Shown: piece after piece, positions 33,382-45,251 of the stretch
Position numbering within the stretch: position 1 is the first letter of the stretch
Layout: each line of letters opens with the position of its first letter
Assembly: GCA_951802195.1 (NCBI GenBank)
Contig: OX637637.1
Span: 248,001 to 312,000 of the forward strand
Reading direction: 5' to 3'
Length of the DNA stretch: 64,000 nt
Source: Tausonia pullulans
Lineage: Eukaryota; Basidiomycota; Tremellomycetes; Cystofilobasidiales; Mrakiaceae
The notes under the pieces: model-generated
Databases searched by the model: none
What the model was told of the DNA's origin: nothing
Seen by the model: only the letters and a program-made list of their open reading frames with translations
Position numbers and translations under genes: made by a program

Positions 33382-36300
33382 TCTCGTGAGTGTTGTTTTT
33401 TATTCGCGCAGGAGGTGAATAAGAGGAGGAAAGGGAAGGGGGAGGGGAGGGAGGAAAACGCCGGGGAATCGACGAGTGACGCGTGGCGACGGAGTGAAAG
33501 AAGTTGCGTCTGTCGTGTCTGTTGGTCGGTCCGACGACGCCGGGAATAGAAACTTGGAAGGTTGGCGAAGGATCGACGCGCGCGTGAAAATGTGAGTCCG
33601 TTTCTCCGAGTGGGGATCTCGGACTCAGCGAACGGCGAGAGGGCCTAGGTCCTATGCGCTTTGCTCTGGCTGGGAGCGAGAACCAAGGAGGGAGGCGCGC
33701 AAGAGAAAGCCGAAGAAAGAAAAAGGCGAGGACTTGTCGTCAGCGTCGAAGCAAGGATGTAGGAAAGATGAGCTGGAGAGCGAAGCAATCGCGAGGCAAA
33801 AACAGTGGAAGAAGGGGAGAAGAGAGAAAAGAGAAAGCGGGGAAGAGAGAGGCGAAGGGATCCATGGAGGTAAAACGCCTGAGCTGTTGCCCTCATGTTG
33901 CGAGCACAAGGCATAGGCCTGGTGACTCTTCTCCTTCGCCATGCCACGCGAACAACGCCCATGGGAGGGAGATGAGGGGTGGAGGTCATCCATCCTTCCA
34001 GGCATGGCCGTCTGCCTGTCTTACCTGACGCAAGTCAACGAGAGAGGACAGATCGCGGCAGAACCGATTCTCTCGACGGGTTCCTCCCCACATCTCAGAA
34101 GAAGGGTCCGGAGGGCTGGCCCTCGCCTCAACTTCGCCGTTTTTCCCGGGGGGAGGGATCGGGTGTCTGGCTAGTTCGGCACAGGCGAGAGCAGTCCAGA
34201 GGAGGACACGGGATGGAGGACGAAGAGGGGAGAGACATGATGATGTCTGTAGGATGCTCCAACGAATCGCCCAAACGAGACTCTTATTGACGCGATGCTC
34301 AAGGGAGGATCCAAGCGAACTGCAAGTCCGCCTCTCTGACGCGAAAGCACATGCGAAAGGGCTGGACAGGCGCATGGAAGAGCTCGGCAAGGCGCGCACG
34401 GACGGACCGACTTGCCTTACCGAGCCGGATGACGATGCCATTCAGTCCCCACCACGAAGACACATGGGAAGGCGGTCGGTGGCTAAGAAAGATTGGGCTG
34501 ACCTCTAGACCGTACGTCTAGGCAAAATGAGGCGGGAGGGTCGATAGACAGGCAGCCAAGAGTGTCGCCTCCTGCTGCTGCTGGGCGCGGCGGCGTGCTG
34601 CTCCAAGGGAAATGAGACAAGGGACCTTCGAGGACCGGTCTGGACGTAGACGTAGGCGGGCGGTCTTGCAGTCGAAGTGGGTGCTTGCTGTCGGAGCTCG
34701 AGGCGAGTAGTCGAGGAAGGGCGAGTCCGGCCGATGGAGAGCAAGAACGAGGAGACGGCGAGGCCAGGCGGGTCGATGGGTTGACAGTTGAGTTGGGAAA
34801 AAAGAATAAGAGAGCTTCGTCGCTGGACGAGTCTAGGACTCCAAAGAGACCAAAACGAGTGATGTGGGGAGCGAGGAGTCTTGCTTGCCAAACGAGCGGA
34901 TGCTGAGTGTCGCCTGAGCTCGCTGCAGGTGCGAGGACCTGGGTGCGAGTGAGGCGTCGGTGACCCAGCCGAGCAGGCGGCGGAGAGCGAGCGGTCGCGT
35001 CCGGGTCCGAGGAGTCGGCAAGTCCGGAGCGTGGGGGGAGGAGGAAGGAGGAGAGAGGGGACAGAAGGGGAAAGGCGAGACCTCGTGCGGGGGAAGGAGG
35101 GGGAAGGAGGATTGAGAGCTGCTCTTTGGGCGAGAGGCAGCACGGGAGGGTGGGCGAGCGGGCGGCGGAGCTGGAGGGTGGGTGAAGGGGGAGGCCGAGA
35201 GCGACCGAGGGGGTTAAGTCAAGAGAGAGTGAATTGAGAGAGAGGGGTGAAGCGAGCGGCGGGCGGGCAAGTAGATTATTGCTTGGTCGGAGAGACAGAG
35301 CGGGGAGGATTGGGACCACCGGCGACCGGGCCTGTCTGGATTGGTCGTGGAAGCGTGGGCGGGGAAGCGTGGGGCGGAGGGGCGAAAACAGAGAAAGGAC
35401 GAGGACAGAGGGAAAGGACGGAGAGGCGCACCTCGTTTCCAAGACAGGACGTTTGGGAGGGCAGAGAGAGGCGCACGGATGTAAACACGGCAAGAGGTTA
35501 ACACGTAGTCGAGTATTGGCGGAGATGCCTGCAAGAAAGCATCTGAGCGAAGGACAGAAGCCGCGCGTATGATGAAGAAGACTCAAGCACCCACGATAGA
35601 CGGCCGGCCGGCGGGCTCCGAGGAGCAAAGACAGGGCGAGAGCTGATCGCCGCGCGCATGCAGGAGAGGAAGAGCCACGCGAGGGTGAAGCCAGGGCCAC
35701 GAGGGTAGGCGACGGACGAACCGGAGCAATGATTTGTCTGCGAAAACCAGAGAGCCGTGGACAGCATGTGCGATGACCTAGAACGCCCGAAGGTTCGTCT
35801 TTAGTGTCTCTAGTTCTCGCTGTCTGTGTACCTCGCCTCTTTTCTCTCTCTTTCGCTCTCGCTCCCCTTCTCTACTGCCGAGACAAGCCGAGAGAAACGA
35901 CGCAGGTCCGAAACATGAGAAGACCGCTGCCAAATTAATGGCAGGTAGTCGCCAGCTGGCACATTCCTGGCGAGAATTGTCGCGCCGCCCCACGCTATGG
36001 CCTCATTTGCGAAGACAACAATCACTTTAATAAGGAGCAGGGGCAAGGCCCAGTGGAAGCAGATGAACGTCGTCACATCTGTGTACGCAGCGATCTTTGA
36101 AGTCTGACAAAGCAGTCAACACCAGTTAAAGTCCGCAACGTTTGGACGGGCTGCTGATCCCGTCCTTTTTCTCGTCCTGGTTCCCTTCCATGTCTCGGTC
36201 GTGGTCTCGTCTCGAGGAGTCCGGTTCGAGGGCTGACGACACACGTCTTCTCTTTCCGGCCAGAAATGACGACGGCAATGATCCCAAAGCAAGACGACAG

Positions 36301-37036
36301 CTCTCTGCTTACATCGCATCGATGAATTAATTGGAAGAGGAAGTACCTGTTCAGGCGCATGATCTGAGAGGAGTCGAGCGGCCGCCACCCTTCTCCGACC
36401 GAGTTGGCCGAACATCAGCACAAAGGAGAGGCGGAGACGGCGCGCCTAACTAGCAATAGTATCATCAATATGCTGACGTGAACTTGCCGCCGTCATCACC
36501 CTTCATCGTTTCAACATCTCGACCGACATCGTCAGCTCCCCCGAGCAGACACATACTCGACTTCAGATGGCCCGTAGCCATCAATAATTGGAGGAAAGGA
36601 CAATGTATTCGACCGCCTCTCTCTTCTCTTTGATGGGCTCCCCACAAATATCAATGTCTCTCATTGACGGAGGACGACGATGTCGATGGCCGAAATTTAT
36701 TGAGTACCGGGGCCCCCTGAAACCGACGATCCAAGTGAATTAATTGATCGATATAATGGCGGAGTTTTCCTTTTTGCTTTTATGAGAAAAAAAGACAAAA
36801 GAAAGCGACTCAAAGGGTCCGACTATTGATCTCAGGTTAGCATTGCCAGTCAGGGCCGAATTGGGGCAACTCCCGGTTGGCCTGAAAGCCGCAACGCGCG
36901 CGCGTCTGAAGTCAACGACGCATCGTACGAGCAACGCGACGCAACCAAGTCTAGTTGACGGCCCGCCTTTTCCAAGCAGAGTCTTCAGCTGGCTGACAAG
37001 AGAAGTTCATCCCACCTCCTGCTCTAGCTCTGCCAC
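33382..37036. other. 3.65-kb gene-free region, pyrimidine-rich on the minus strand
   Basis: No gene is supported here. From about 34.5 to 35.7 kb the minus strand is strongly C/T-rich with a 405-codon open frame (34483-35700) made of Ser, Pro, Leu and Arg; this is composition, not a protein. Between 35.8 and 36.4 kb short minus-strand frames have a few hydrophobic stretches but no splicing I can defend. The region may be a long promoter or 5' leader of the zinc-cysteine gene, which starts at 33381, or may hold a non-coding RNA. Confidence 0.5.
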
Positions 37037-40000
37037 TCAGGCGCCCGTTCCTCTCTCCCAATCGCCGCTCTTTCCGCCGGACTTCTTCGTCACCATGAGA
37101 CCGTCGATTATCATCTCCTTGCCTGCGACGGCTTTGACCACTGGGATGGGAGCAAGTCAGCTTCTTTGAATGAAGAGGGAAAGAGGGAAAAACGTACTAT
37201 CCCAAACAGTGAGGAGGGCCACGGACGCAGCTGTGAGAGCCTCCATCTGGTCACCAAGCGTGCGTAAGCGAGAGGAGCAACAAGTACACAAGATAGAGAG
37301 AAGTGTTAGAGCCACGCACCTCCACTCCCGTACTCCCAACGCACTCCGTCCTTGTCTCAACCCTCACCCACCCACCCTCCTCTTCCCTCTCCCTTTCTCC
37401 CTCCTTTTCCCCCTCTCCATCTCTCTCCTCATCCTCGGCGATCTCCACCTCAAGCCCCTCAATCTCAAATCGGACGTCCACCCCACTCAGCATTAACCCG
37501 TGACACAGCGGGATCAGCTCGCTCGTCCGCTTCGCAGCCATTACGCCGGCGAGTTGGGCCGTCACGAGTGCATCGCCTTTTTTGGAGCGGGTTGGATGAG
37601 TGAGGAGATTGAGCGCTGCGGAAGGCTGTCGAAGGGGGTGTCAGCGCTGGAAGGAGGAGAGGGAAGGAAGGCGGAAAGGAAGGGAGACGGACGAGCCAGA
37701 TCCGACCTGTGGCGGTCGCTGAGCGCGTCGTAGGTGGTTTAGTAGTTATAGTGACCATTTTGGGCAAGCCCGTGTGCGGGTCGATGTGCGTTAGCTGAGG
37801 GGTGGCGGTAGCGGAGATGGGCTGTTGTCGCACCGCTGCTGCTTCTGGCGCAGGAGGCGGAGATGGGGAGGTGAGGGTGGCGGTGGAAGGGTCGAGAGAG
37901 GCAACGGTGGGAGATAATGGGTTGGTGGCAGGTCCTCCAACGGGAGCGAGCTCCTGCCATGTCAACGGCGCCGAAGGAGCCGGGGACTTGATCTTGCAGG
38001 CCGCGGCGGGGGTGAAGTCATGGGAGGTGTGGATGTGGGCCCGCTGGTGATGAGTCGTTGAGGGGAAATACGAATGGAGAAGGGAAAGTGGATGAATGGT
38101 GGGCGAAGAGAGGAAGGGGATGGAAAGAAGAGAGTCGGTGAATGCGGAGGAGGAGCGGCGGCTGGGAGGGAACCGTTGCGAGCTGGGAGCACCTAGAGTT
38201 ACAAAAGAGGGAGTCAGCCGGAGAGTTAGGTGCGTGAGAGCGAGGTCGGTCGGCGAGCGGCGTGATGGGTCATCCACTCCCCCTCCCTCCCTCCCATCAC
38301 CTCTTTCATCATCGTCTCATCCCAGCAATCACGCACCAAGATGTATTGGTGGGCGAGCTTGAGAAGTAGCCGAGTGTTCCCTCCTTCCCGTCATCTCTCG
38401 CAGTGTCGTTTCACCCACCAATGAGGATCATCGGCCTGTTGAGCCCATCCTTGAGCTGCTCCATCCCGGCGTGCTTCTCCCGTTTGCGACCAACGGCGAG
38501 CCGGATTATCTCGAGGAGCTCGCCATCCGAGGCGCCTTGGCGAACAAGGTCACGAAGAGAGACCTCGGCGTTACCGAAGAGGCAGACCTAGGAGAGAAGT
38601 GTCAGCTCTAGAAGACAGGATGGAGAGAACAAGGATGGCCGACCTTGAGGTTTCCGTCGGCCGTGATACGGAGGCGGTTGCACGTTCCACAAAAGTGCTC
38701 GGTCTGGAGAAGAAGACCAGGTAATTCAGCCTTGATGCACGCACAAGGGAGGAAGAAATCTTCACCAACCATGCTCGTAATGAAGCCGACCTTGCCCGTG
38801 AATCCAGGGACGCGCCAGCCTTTGCTCGTGTCGTTCGGGTCGTCCTCGACCTTAGCAAAGTCCGGGTACTTAGCGCGGATCGTCTCGAGCATGTCATGGT
38901 ACGAGTACATCTTGCCGTGGCTCCACTTGTTGCCTACGAGGGGCAGGGGAGGTGAGCACCTCGAGCATGCAAAAGACAGAGAGAGACCGCTTTGTGACTC
39001 ACCAGAAAACGGCATATACTCGATAAACCGGACCTCGATATTCTGATCCCTCGTGAGCTCGACAAAATCGACAACCTCGTCTTCGTTAAACCCCCGCATG
39101 ACAACGACGTTGAGCTTGGTTGTCAGCCCGTGATCAGCGAGCCCCCGAGCCGTCGAGAGCGACCGAAGCACGGCCGAGTGGCCCTGGCGGCGGGTGATGA
39201 ACTCGAACTTTTCCGGAACAAGTGTGTCAAGGGAAAGGTTGAGGTGGGTGAGACCATTATCGACGAGCGTCGGGAGCTTCCGGTGGAGAGCGATACCATT
39301 AGAGGTCATGCCGATCTGGGTGAGGCCGAGCGGGCGGAGGGAGTTGAGGGTGCCTAAGGGGTGGTCGTCGTTTGCCTTCTCAGCCGACAGCCAGCCAGCT
39401 CTGAGGTGTTTTGGCACCTACCGATTAAGTCAACGATCCCCTTGCGGACCGTCGGTTCCCCGCCCGTGAGCCGGATCTTGGTGACGCCCTCGCGGACAAA
39501 GAGCCTCGCTAGCTGGACGACCTCGCTGTCCGAGAGCATCTGGTTCGCCGGCTGGAGGTCAATCCCCTCGGCGGGCATGCAGTAGGTGCCTGTGCGCTCG
39601 AACGCCAGCGTGAGTGTGACTCTTGGTAGGTACATGTCTCGCGCTCTCTCACATCGCAGGTTGCACTTCTCTGTGAGCGAGATGCGGAGATATGTGTGGT
39701 GTCTATTGAACTTGTCTGTGAGCGCTGGTGAGCGATAGGGCCGGTGCGAGTCGATCGACATGATTCGGGCCTGGGATATAAGGAAGACGAAAGGATCAGG
39801 AAGGGAACGAGAGAAAGGCAAGTGTCCTCTCGCGAGTTACACCACAATCACTAGGCGGAGACACGCGAGCGACGGACGTCTCCGAAGCGAGGGAGCGAGA
39901 AAGGCGTTGACGATGAAACGGAGGGCAGAAGAACAGTTGAACATGCTGAGAGAGGATGCTGATGGAACCAATCTCGTCGTCGCTGCAGCCTTGAAGCAGT

Positions 40001-40330
40001 CAACAAGTGCTCTGCTCCGTCGCGTGCTTTGAGTTGGCGCTCGAATGATAGGCCAACGACATGCTGGTGCTAGCCGCGGTAAGGCCCGAGGAGGAGGTCA
40101 CCGAATCGAAAGCTCACTTTGGCCACGCTTCTCAGCGTGAGAGGGACTTCCGGAGGAGGCTGCTCGACCGTAACCGTCGCTATTGTCCGTCGGGAGGGCG
40201 CCGTCGAGAACGGGAAGAACGAAGAACGTCGCCGTGGGACGATGGCGAGCGACGAGGCTCCATGGGACGGGACCTTAATAAGTGAAAGCCGGACGGAGGA
40301 GGTCGAGGCCGATGCGATTGGGAGAACCAT
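37037..40330 (-). CDS. Fused MoaA-MoaC molybdenum cofactor protein (MOCS1/cnxABC type)
   Basis: It makes cyclic pyranopterin monophosphate from GTP, the first step of molybdenum cofactor synthesis. Exon 1 encodes an Arg/Ser-rich mitochondrial presequence ([20 protein letters not shown], later RRTIATVTV) and joins in phase over a 347-nt intron (39771-40117) to [14 protein letters not shown]. The MoaA half has the radical-SAM motif CNLRCTYC (split by an intron), [16 protein letters not shown], and the second cluster [18 protein letters not shown]. It ends PMILIG at a 226-nt intron (38193-38418). The MoaC half follows a linker of about 120 residues: [51 protein letters not shown] and [12 protein letters not shown]. 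An acidic Glu-rich insert lies inside MoaC. If translation started at the internal MSIDS Met, a cytosolic form would result. See findings for the linker intron. Confidence 0.9.
38193..38418 (-). promoter_or_regulatory. Linker intron whose retention gives a Gly-Gly-ended MoaA
   Basis: The donor GTGGGT at 38418 and acceptor TAG at 38193-38195 join ATT G to GT GCT in phase, giving ILIG-APSS. Left unspliced, the same frame reads ILIGG and stops at TGA (38411-38413). MoaA proteins need a free C-terminal Gly-Gly, and animal MOCS1 is known to make A-only and A-B forms by alternative splicing at this point. Whether both transcripts exist here is not shown. Confidence 0.6.
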
Positions 40331-40895
40331 AGCTTAGAGCCTGCCAAGATGGAAAAGAAAAGATGGTGGGTGGTTGGAGGGAGAGAAGGAAAGCGAGTCA
40401 GGCCTCGGTCTTGGGCGAGAGGTGGTGAGACTCGTCCGCCCTGGTCGGACCTCGGGCGGGCAAACCGATTTCAACAACTCGTGGCCGCTCACACGACAGG
40501 AGATAAAGCTCACTGTGCGCCTGTCGAGTGAGAGACGGCCAGGAGCAGCGAGATGTGGTAGTGGCGAAGCTGCTGTTGCCAGGAAGATGGTGGTACGCGC
40601 GCGCATGAGCACGCGCCACCCAAAAGACGCAGCCATTCCTGTTGCACCTTTCTCTCCACTCCGCTGTTGCTGTTCCCATATCCTTCCCCTTGCTGAAAAA
40701 GAAAGGGAAGCTCTCCTCCTTGACGATGAACCAGGGATGCTCGCTGGGCACGGTCCTTTCTCCCAGAGAAGGGCGAGCGCAAGAGAGAGGGAGAGAGAGC
40801 ACGGACTCCCCTTCGACGACGACCACCAACCCGAGACGGCTCTCGCTCTCTACACCTTTCATCCATCCACCCATCTCCTCTATCCATCCATCCAC

Positions 40896-43396
40896 ATGCC
40901 GAATATCTCCTCGGCCCGCCACCAAACTGACGACGACGACACAGCCGTCGTCGCCGCGGACGACGAGGGTAGCAGCACCAGCGGAGGCAAGGAGCAGCAA
41001 CCAGACAACGACGACCAGATTTCGACGGCTGCTATCGACCCTCAGGCAGCCCAGCAGGCCGCTTTCGATGCCTTCTCTTCATCAGCGTCTTCCTACGGCC
41101 TTGGCTCGGATGCCTGGTCCGCCGCGCTCAACGACGCCTCGACGGCCGCTGCCGCCGGTGCTGGAGCGGGCAGTGGCGACTCGTCCTTCCACACAGGCAG
41201 TGTCCCCTTTGCGGTCGACGATCACTTCTCGCATATGCTCCAGCAGAATGAGCGCGGCCATGACGACCACCTTTCGGGCCCGATTGATTTCCCCTCTTAC
41301 TCGCGCTTCAACTCATCCGCTGCGGCCGGGCCGTCTTCGTGCGTTGTTTAGGCTCTCTCTCAGGTACTTTCTGCTGCTTCTCTGACTTGAGGCTGACAGA
41401 TGGGTCGCTCTTCCAGCTCTCTCCGCTCGACGCACCATCTATCGTTCCCCCAGCTCCCCTGGGACGACCCCGCTGCGGACGCGTGGACGCAGCCTCAACA
41501 ACCGCACGCATCCTCCTCCTCCGGCGGCGCTGCCGCAAACAGCGGAGCCAACGGCACTTCTGGATCCAACAAGCGCAAAGCCACCGACTCGAGCAGGGGG
41601 CCCATCCTCCAGGCTGACGGGACGTACCGCCCACCTCCTCTGTCAGGTCTGAGGCCGCGCGCGCCGAGGACGTCGCTGAGGGAGCAGGATGGGCCGGACC
41701 GGTCACCGGAAAGCTCGCTTTCGCCGTGAGTCGAAGCACACAGACATGCTGTGCTTGTAGCAGCCTCCTGATGTGTGTCTCTCCCGACAGATCCGCCTCC
41801 GTCCGCTCTCTACAGCGCGACTCGGCGTCGCCCCCTCCAGCCCCTCCCCCTCCTCCATCTCTGCCGCATCCTCACGACTCGTACGATCCCGAGCTCCTCA
41901 ACCAGCCAGGAGGCGAGGTACAGCAAAACCCACAGCAGCACCAGCAACATCATCAGCTGCATCACCTCCACAACCTCCCGCACCACCTGAACGGTGGCCA
42001 TTCGCCTGGTAGCTCGTCGCCTGCGTCGTCGCCTTGGCCGCTTCCGCTCGGCGTCGACGATGGGTCACAGCAGGGGCAGCAGCAGCAGGGTGAGCAGCCT
42101 CAGAACGGCGTTGGTTCGTCATCCGCGCCGTCTACAACAGGGACAACCCCTGCTGGTGGCCCGCCAGTCAAGCGCGCGAGGGTAAGTTCTCCCGTCTCTC
42201 ATCGTCCTTCCTCGTACGCCGCTCACCCATGCGCCCTGACCGCCACCGCAGCTCTCCAATCCTGTAAAGGTCTACCTCCCCGAGGAGCTCCCGCAATCCT
42301 TCAAGGTCCGCAAACGTTCCTCGCCGGAAAACAAGCCGTTTCACTGCGAGGAGTGCGATCGAAGCTTCACGCGGAAAAATGACCTCGTTCGCCATCGAGG
42401 AATTCACGCCGATCAGAGACCGTACATTTGCGAGGTGTGCCAGAAGGCATTTAGGCAGCCTTGGCATCTCAAGTGCGTCCCTCCTCCCCCTCCCCCTTGT
42501 CCCGCCCGCCTCCTTCGATGCTGACCCCTCATGGCTGGCTCAGGAACCACGCCGTTGTCCACACAGGCGAGCAACCGTTCGCCTGCGAGCTCTGTGCCAC
42601 GCGGTTCACCGAGTCTGGTGCGCTCTCCCGACACCGGAGGACGCACCTCGTCGATCGGCCATTTCAGTGCGGCAAATGCGAGCGGGCGTTTAAGAGGAAG
42701 GATGGGCTGAAAAAGCATGCGGAGAGTGTCCATGGCGGAGATGCGGGGGCTTTGAATCCGCCGGCGCAGACTCAGCCGTCGACGAGCGGGACGCAGGCGG
42801 ATGCGTCGTCGCACCCTTCGGGGTCGAGGACGACGCCGATGATGGGCGGGCAGCAGCATCAGCTCCAGCTCCAGCACGAGGAGCAATACACGAACGGCGG
42901 AGGACACCCTACCGGCCACCTCGACGAGGACGAGGAGGCCGCCCGCCAGCGGTCCCTCGAGGAGGACGCTGCGGCGTTGGCTGCTGCGCTTGAAGGTGTT
43001 CACGCCGAGGTGGCGAGGGCGAATGCTTCGGCGGCGGCGGCGGCGGCTGAGGCTGAGGCTGAGGCGGCGGCGGCGGCTGGGCTTGGGGGAGGAGTGGGAG
43101 AAGGAGTGAGTGGGCAAGGCGAGGGGCTCGGCGATGGGCTGGGTGAGGAGGGTGAGGGGCTGGAACACCACCAACACGAGCAACAACAGCAGCAGCATGA
43201 ACTCGAGCAAAACCACCACGACATCCATGAAGGTGTCTTGGAGGAGGAACATGGAGGTAGAGAAGCGGGTGGAGATATTCAGGGAGAGAACGAGGAACAG
43301 GATGTGGGAGGGCACGACGAGAACGTCCTGAATGCGGACGATCTCGGCGACGTTCCGGACGAGATGCTCGTCGCTGTCAAGCAGGAGCTTGCATGA
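40896..43396 (+). CDS. C2H2 zinc-finger transcription factor, four fingers
   Basis: A nuclear DNA-binding regulator with unknown targets. The N-terminus is acidic and disordered (MPNISSARHQTDDDDTA), followed by Gln/His-rich segments. Four tandem fingers follow: FHCEECDRSFTRKNDLVRH, then YICEVCQKAFRQPWHLKNH across an intron, FACELCATRFTESGALSRH, and FQCGKCERAFKRKDGLKKH. The linkers (ADQRPY, TGEQPF, LVDRPF) are of Krueppel type. The tail has Ala and Gly/Glu runs, Gln/His patches and ends VAVKQELA. The intron after AAAGPSS needs the acceptor just before CTCTCTCCG near 41420 to reach the correct frame. The protein shares a 565-bp divergent promoter with the cofactor gene, but no functional link is implied. 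Confidence 0.82.
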
Positions 43397-43502
43397 GAAT
43401 GTTACTATTTCTTCCTTCTTTCCCCTTACTGGTTTTCTTTCGGTCGCCCTGTCTCTACACAGCATGTTCATGGTCTCCTCTCCAAGTCAAGCAAGCTCGC
43501 TC

Positions 43503-45043
43503 TTATCTCACTTCCCCCCTCCCCCTCTCCAAAACCGCTCTCCTCGTGCCATCACCAATAGTTGTACCACTCCAAAAGGACATGTCCCCATTTCTCGCAG
43601 GCCATCTCGTCTCGAACCTCCTACTGACGCCCGACGACCTTCCCGCACTGGCCTGATCGGCCCCTCCGACGTCTCCATAGCTCGAACGCCTGCCCATCGC
43701 CGGCGGGGGTGGCGTCAATGAAGCTGACGCCGGCAGAGAGAGAGTCCGACGGTGACGTGCGGCTGGGCGGAGAGCCGACTGCGTGTCGGAGGAGTCGGAG
43801 TCCGAATCAGAGTTGGACGACGCTTTGTATGGGAAGATGACGGAGGAGAGAGGGGAAGGGCCTGGAAGTGACCAGAGCACGGGAACGGAATCAGCAATAG
43901 ATGGGAGAGACGAAGGAGTATCTATGTCGGTGCGAGGGACGGACGGAAGACGGCACGCTGCGGAGAGGTGGACCGCGGATATAGAGAAGAGCTGGCCGGC
44001 GAAGTCTGCACAGAAAACTGCATGAGACTAATGGCGAAAAGTGAGACAGGATTCGTCTCGAGAAGGAGCGACGGACGTGAATGAATCTCAACGACGATGG
44101 CGCGCTTGCACTGCGACGAGAAAAGGGACCGCCAATGTCAGAAGAAGTGGCTGTGACCTGAGTGGTGTAGTCGGAATTGGAGGGTTGCGTAGACGAAGTT
44201 GATGATCCTTGCCAATTGAAGTCGTCGTCCTGAGAGTGGTTGGATGATAAAGAAGATGCCAACAAATTCCATGCGAGCAGGGTAGCTTCACTGACCTCGT
44301 CGTCAAACTCTTCAAATGATGCCTCAAAGGAATGGAAATCCCGAGCTGTGATCTGAAAGGGCTGATAGATCCAGAGATAAAAACATCAGTCAGAGGCTCA
44401 GTCCGACTTCAGCAGAGTACAGCTGTCGGCCAGCCATCGCAACGTCTAGCGAACCATTACATACCTGCCTGGACTTCTTGACAGGATATGGGGCCTCATA
44501 GAGCTCCTCCTCATCCTCAATGACGGGAATAAGAGTGGACTTCGGAAAAGAGGCGAGAGATGTTAATTCGCTTGCTCCCCTCCCGGCAGCCACGTGCCCG
44601 ATTAACAAAGACAATCGACGCACAGAGAGACTCGAATGACGCCGATGATGTGATAGAAGAGGCCATTGCGAGAGTTCACCTGAAGACTGGGAGACCGGCG
44701 CGCTAGAGGGAGTGCTGCTGCCTCTGGATGATGAGGTGGAGGTGGAGGGAGACGCCAACGATGTCGACGAGTCGTTGCAGTCGATGGCCTCCTTTCCGGC
44801 CGCACTGTCCTCTATGATTGGCGTAGACGTCAATGAGAAGTGGGATGGTTCGAGCTTGTAGTTCAGGAGCAGGTCAACAGCGATTCACGGGGGAGGGAGC
44901 CTAGAGCGAGCCGATGGACGGACATGGAGGAGTGCCGAGAGGACTCTCGCGAGCACGGCTAGGGGGAGTGCGAGGCTGTAGCTGACGGCTTCCAACGCGA
45001 AGGTGAGGGGCCAGTTTAGAAGCAGAGCGAACAAGCCGTCCAT
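43503..45043 (-). CDS. Membrane-anchored acidic protein, unknown family
   Basis: I do not recognise this gene. The ATG at 45043 gives MDGLFALLLNWPLTFALEAV and continues hydrophobic for about 40 residues (SYSLALPLAVLARVLSALLH), one or two membrane segments or a signal anchor. The rest is Ser-rich and acidic: STSLASPSTSTSSSRGSS, STLIPVIEDEEELYEAPYPV, PFQITARDFHSFEASFEEFD followed by more Asp, then VFCADFAGQLFSISAVH and NSDSDSDSSD. The end is basic (RRAVLERGRGEVR). Five introns were inferred, and some donors (GTCCGT, GTCCCT) are weak. An in-frame upstream ATG at 45136 is possible. It ends 106 bp from the zinc-finger gene, tail to tail. Seeing one consistent frame on both sides of each intron supports a real gene. 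Confidence 0.55.
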
Positions 45044-45251
45044 GGGAGGAGGGTGGGTGGGGGCGGATGGTCGATGTTGGAGGGAAGATGACCCAGCCGG
45101 CGGAGGCGCAACACCAGGCGCGTCGGCTCGGATCACGAGGAATAGTGGCGGGTCAAGCTGCGGGACAGGGCCAGAGCTTTCTCAACACGTTTTTTTTTAT
45201 TTTCGTTCGAACGGTTTAGTAGTGATTTGCATCATCTTAGCATACACTGCC

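Noticed and set aside
34483-35700. 405-codon open frame on the minus strand
   Set aside because: It is built of Ser, Pro, Leu and Arg from a C/T-rich strand, with no domain, no splice context and equal openness in other frames. I read it as composition.
35810-36421. Short minus-strand frames with hydrophobic stretches
   Set aside because: They look like pieces of a small membrane protein, but no set of GT-AG joins gives one consistent frame, and no motif is present.
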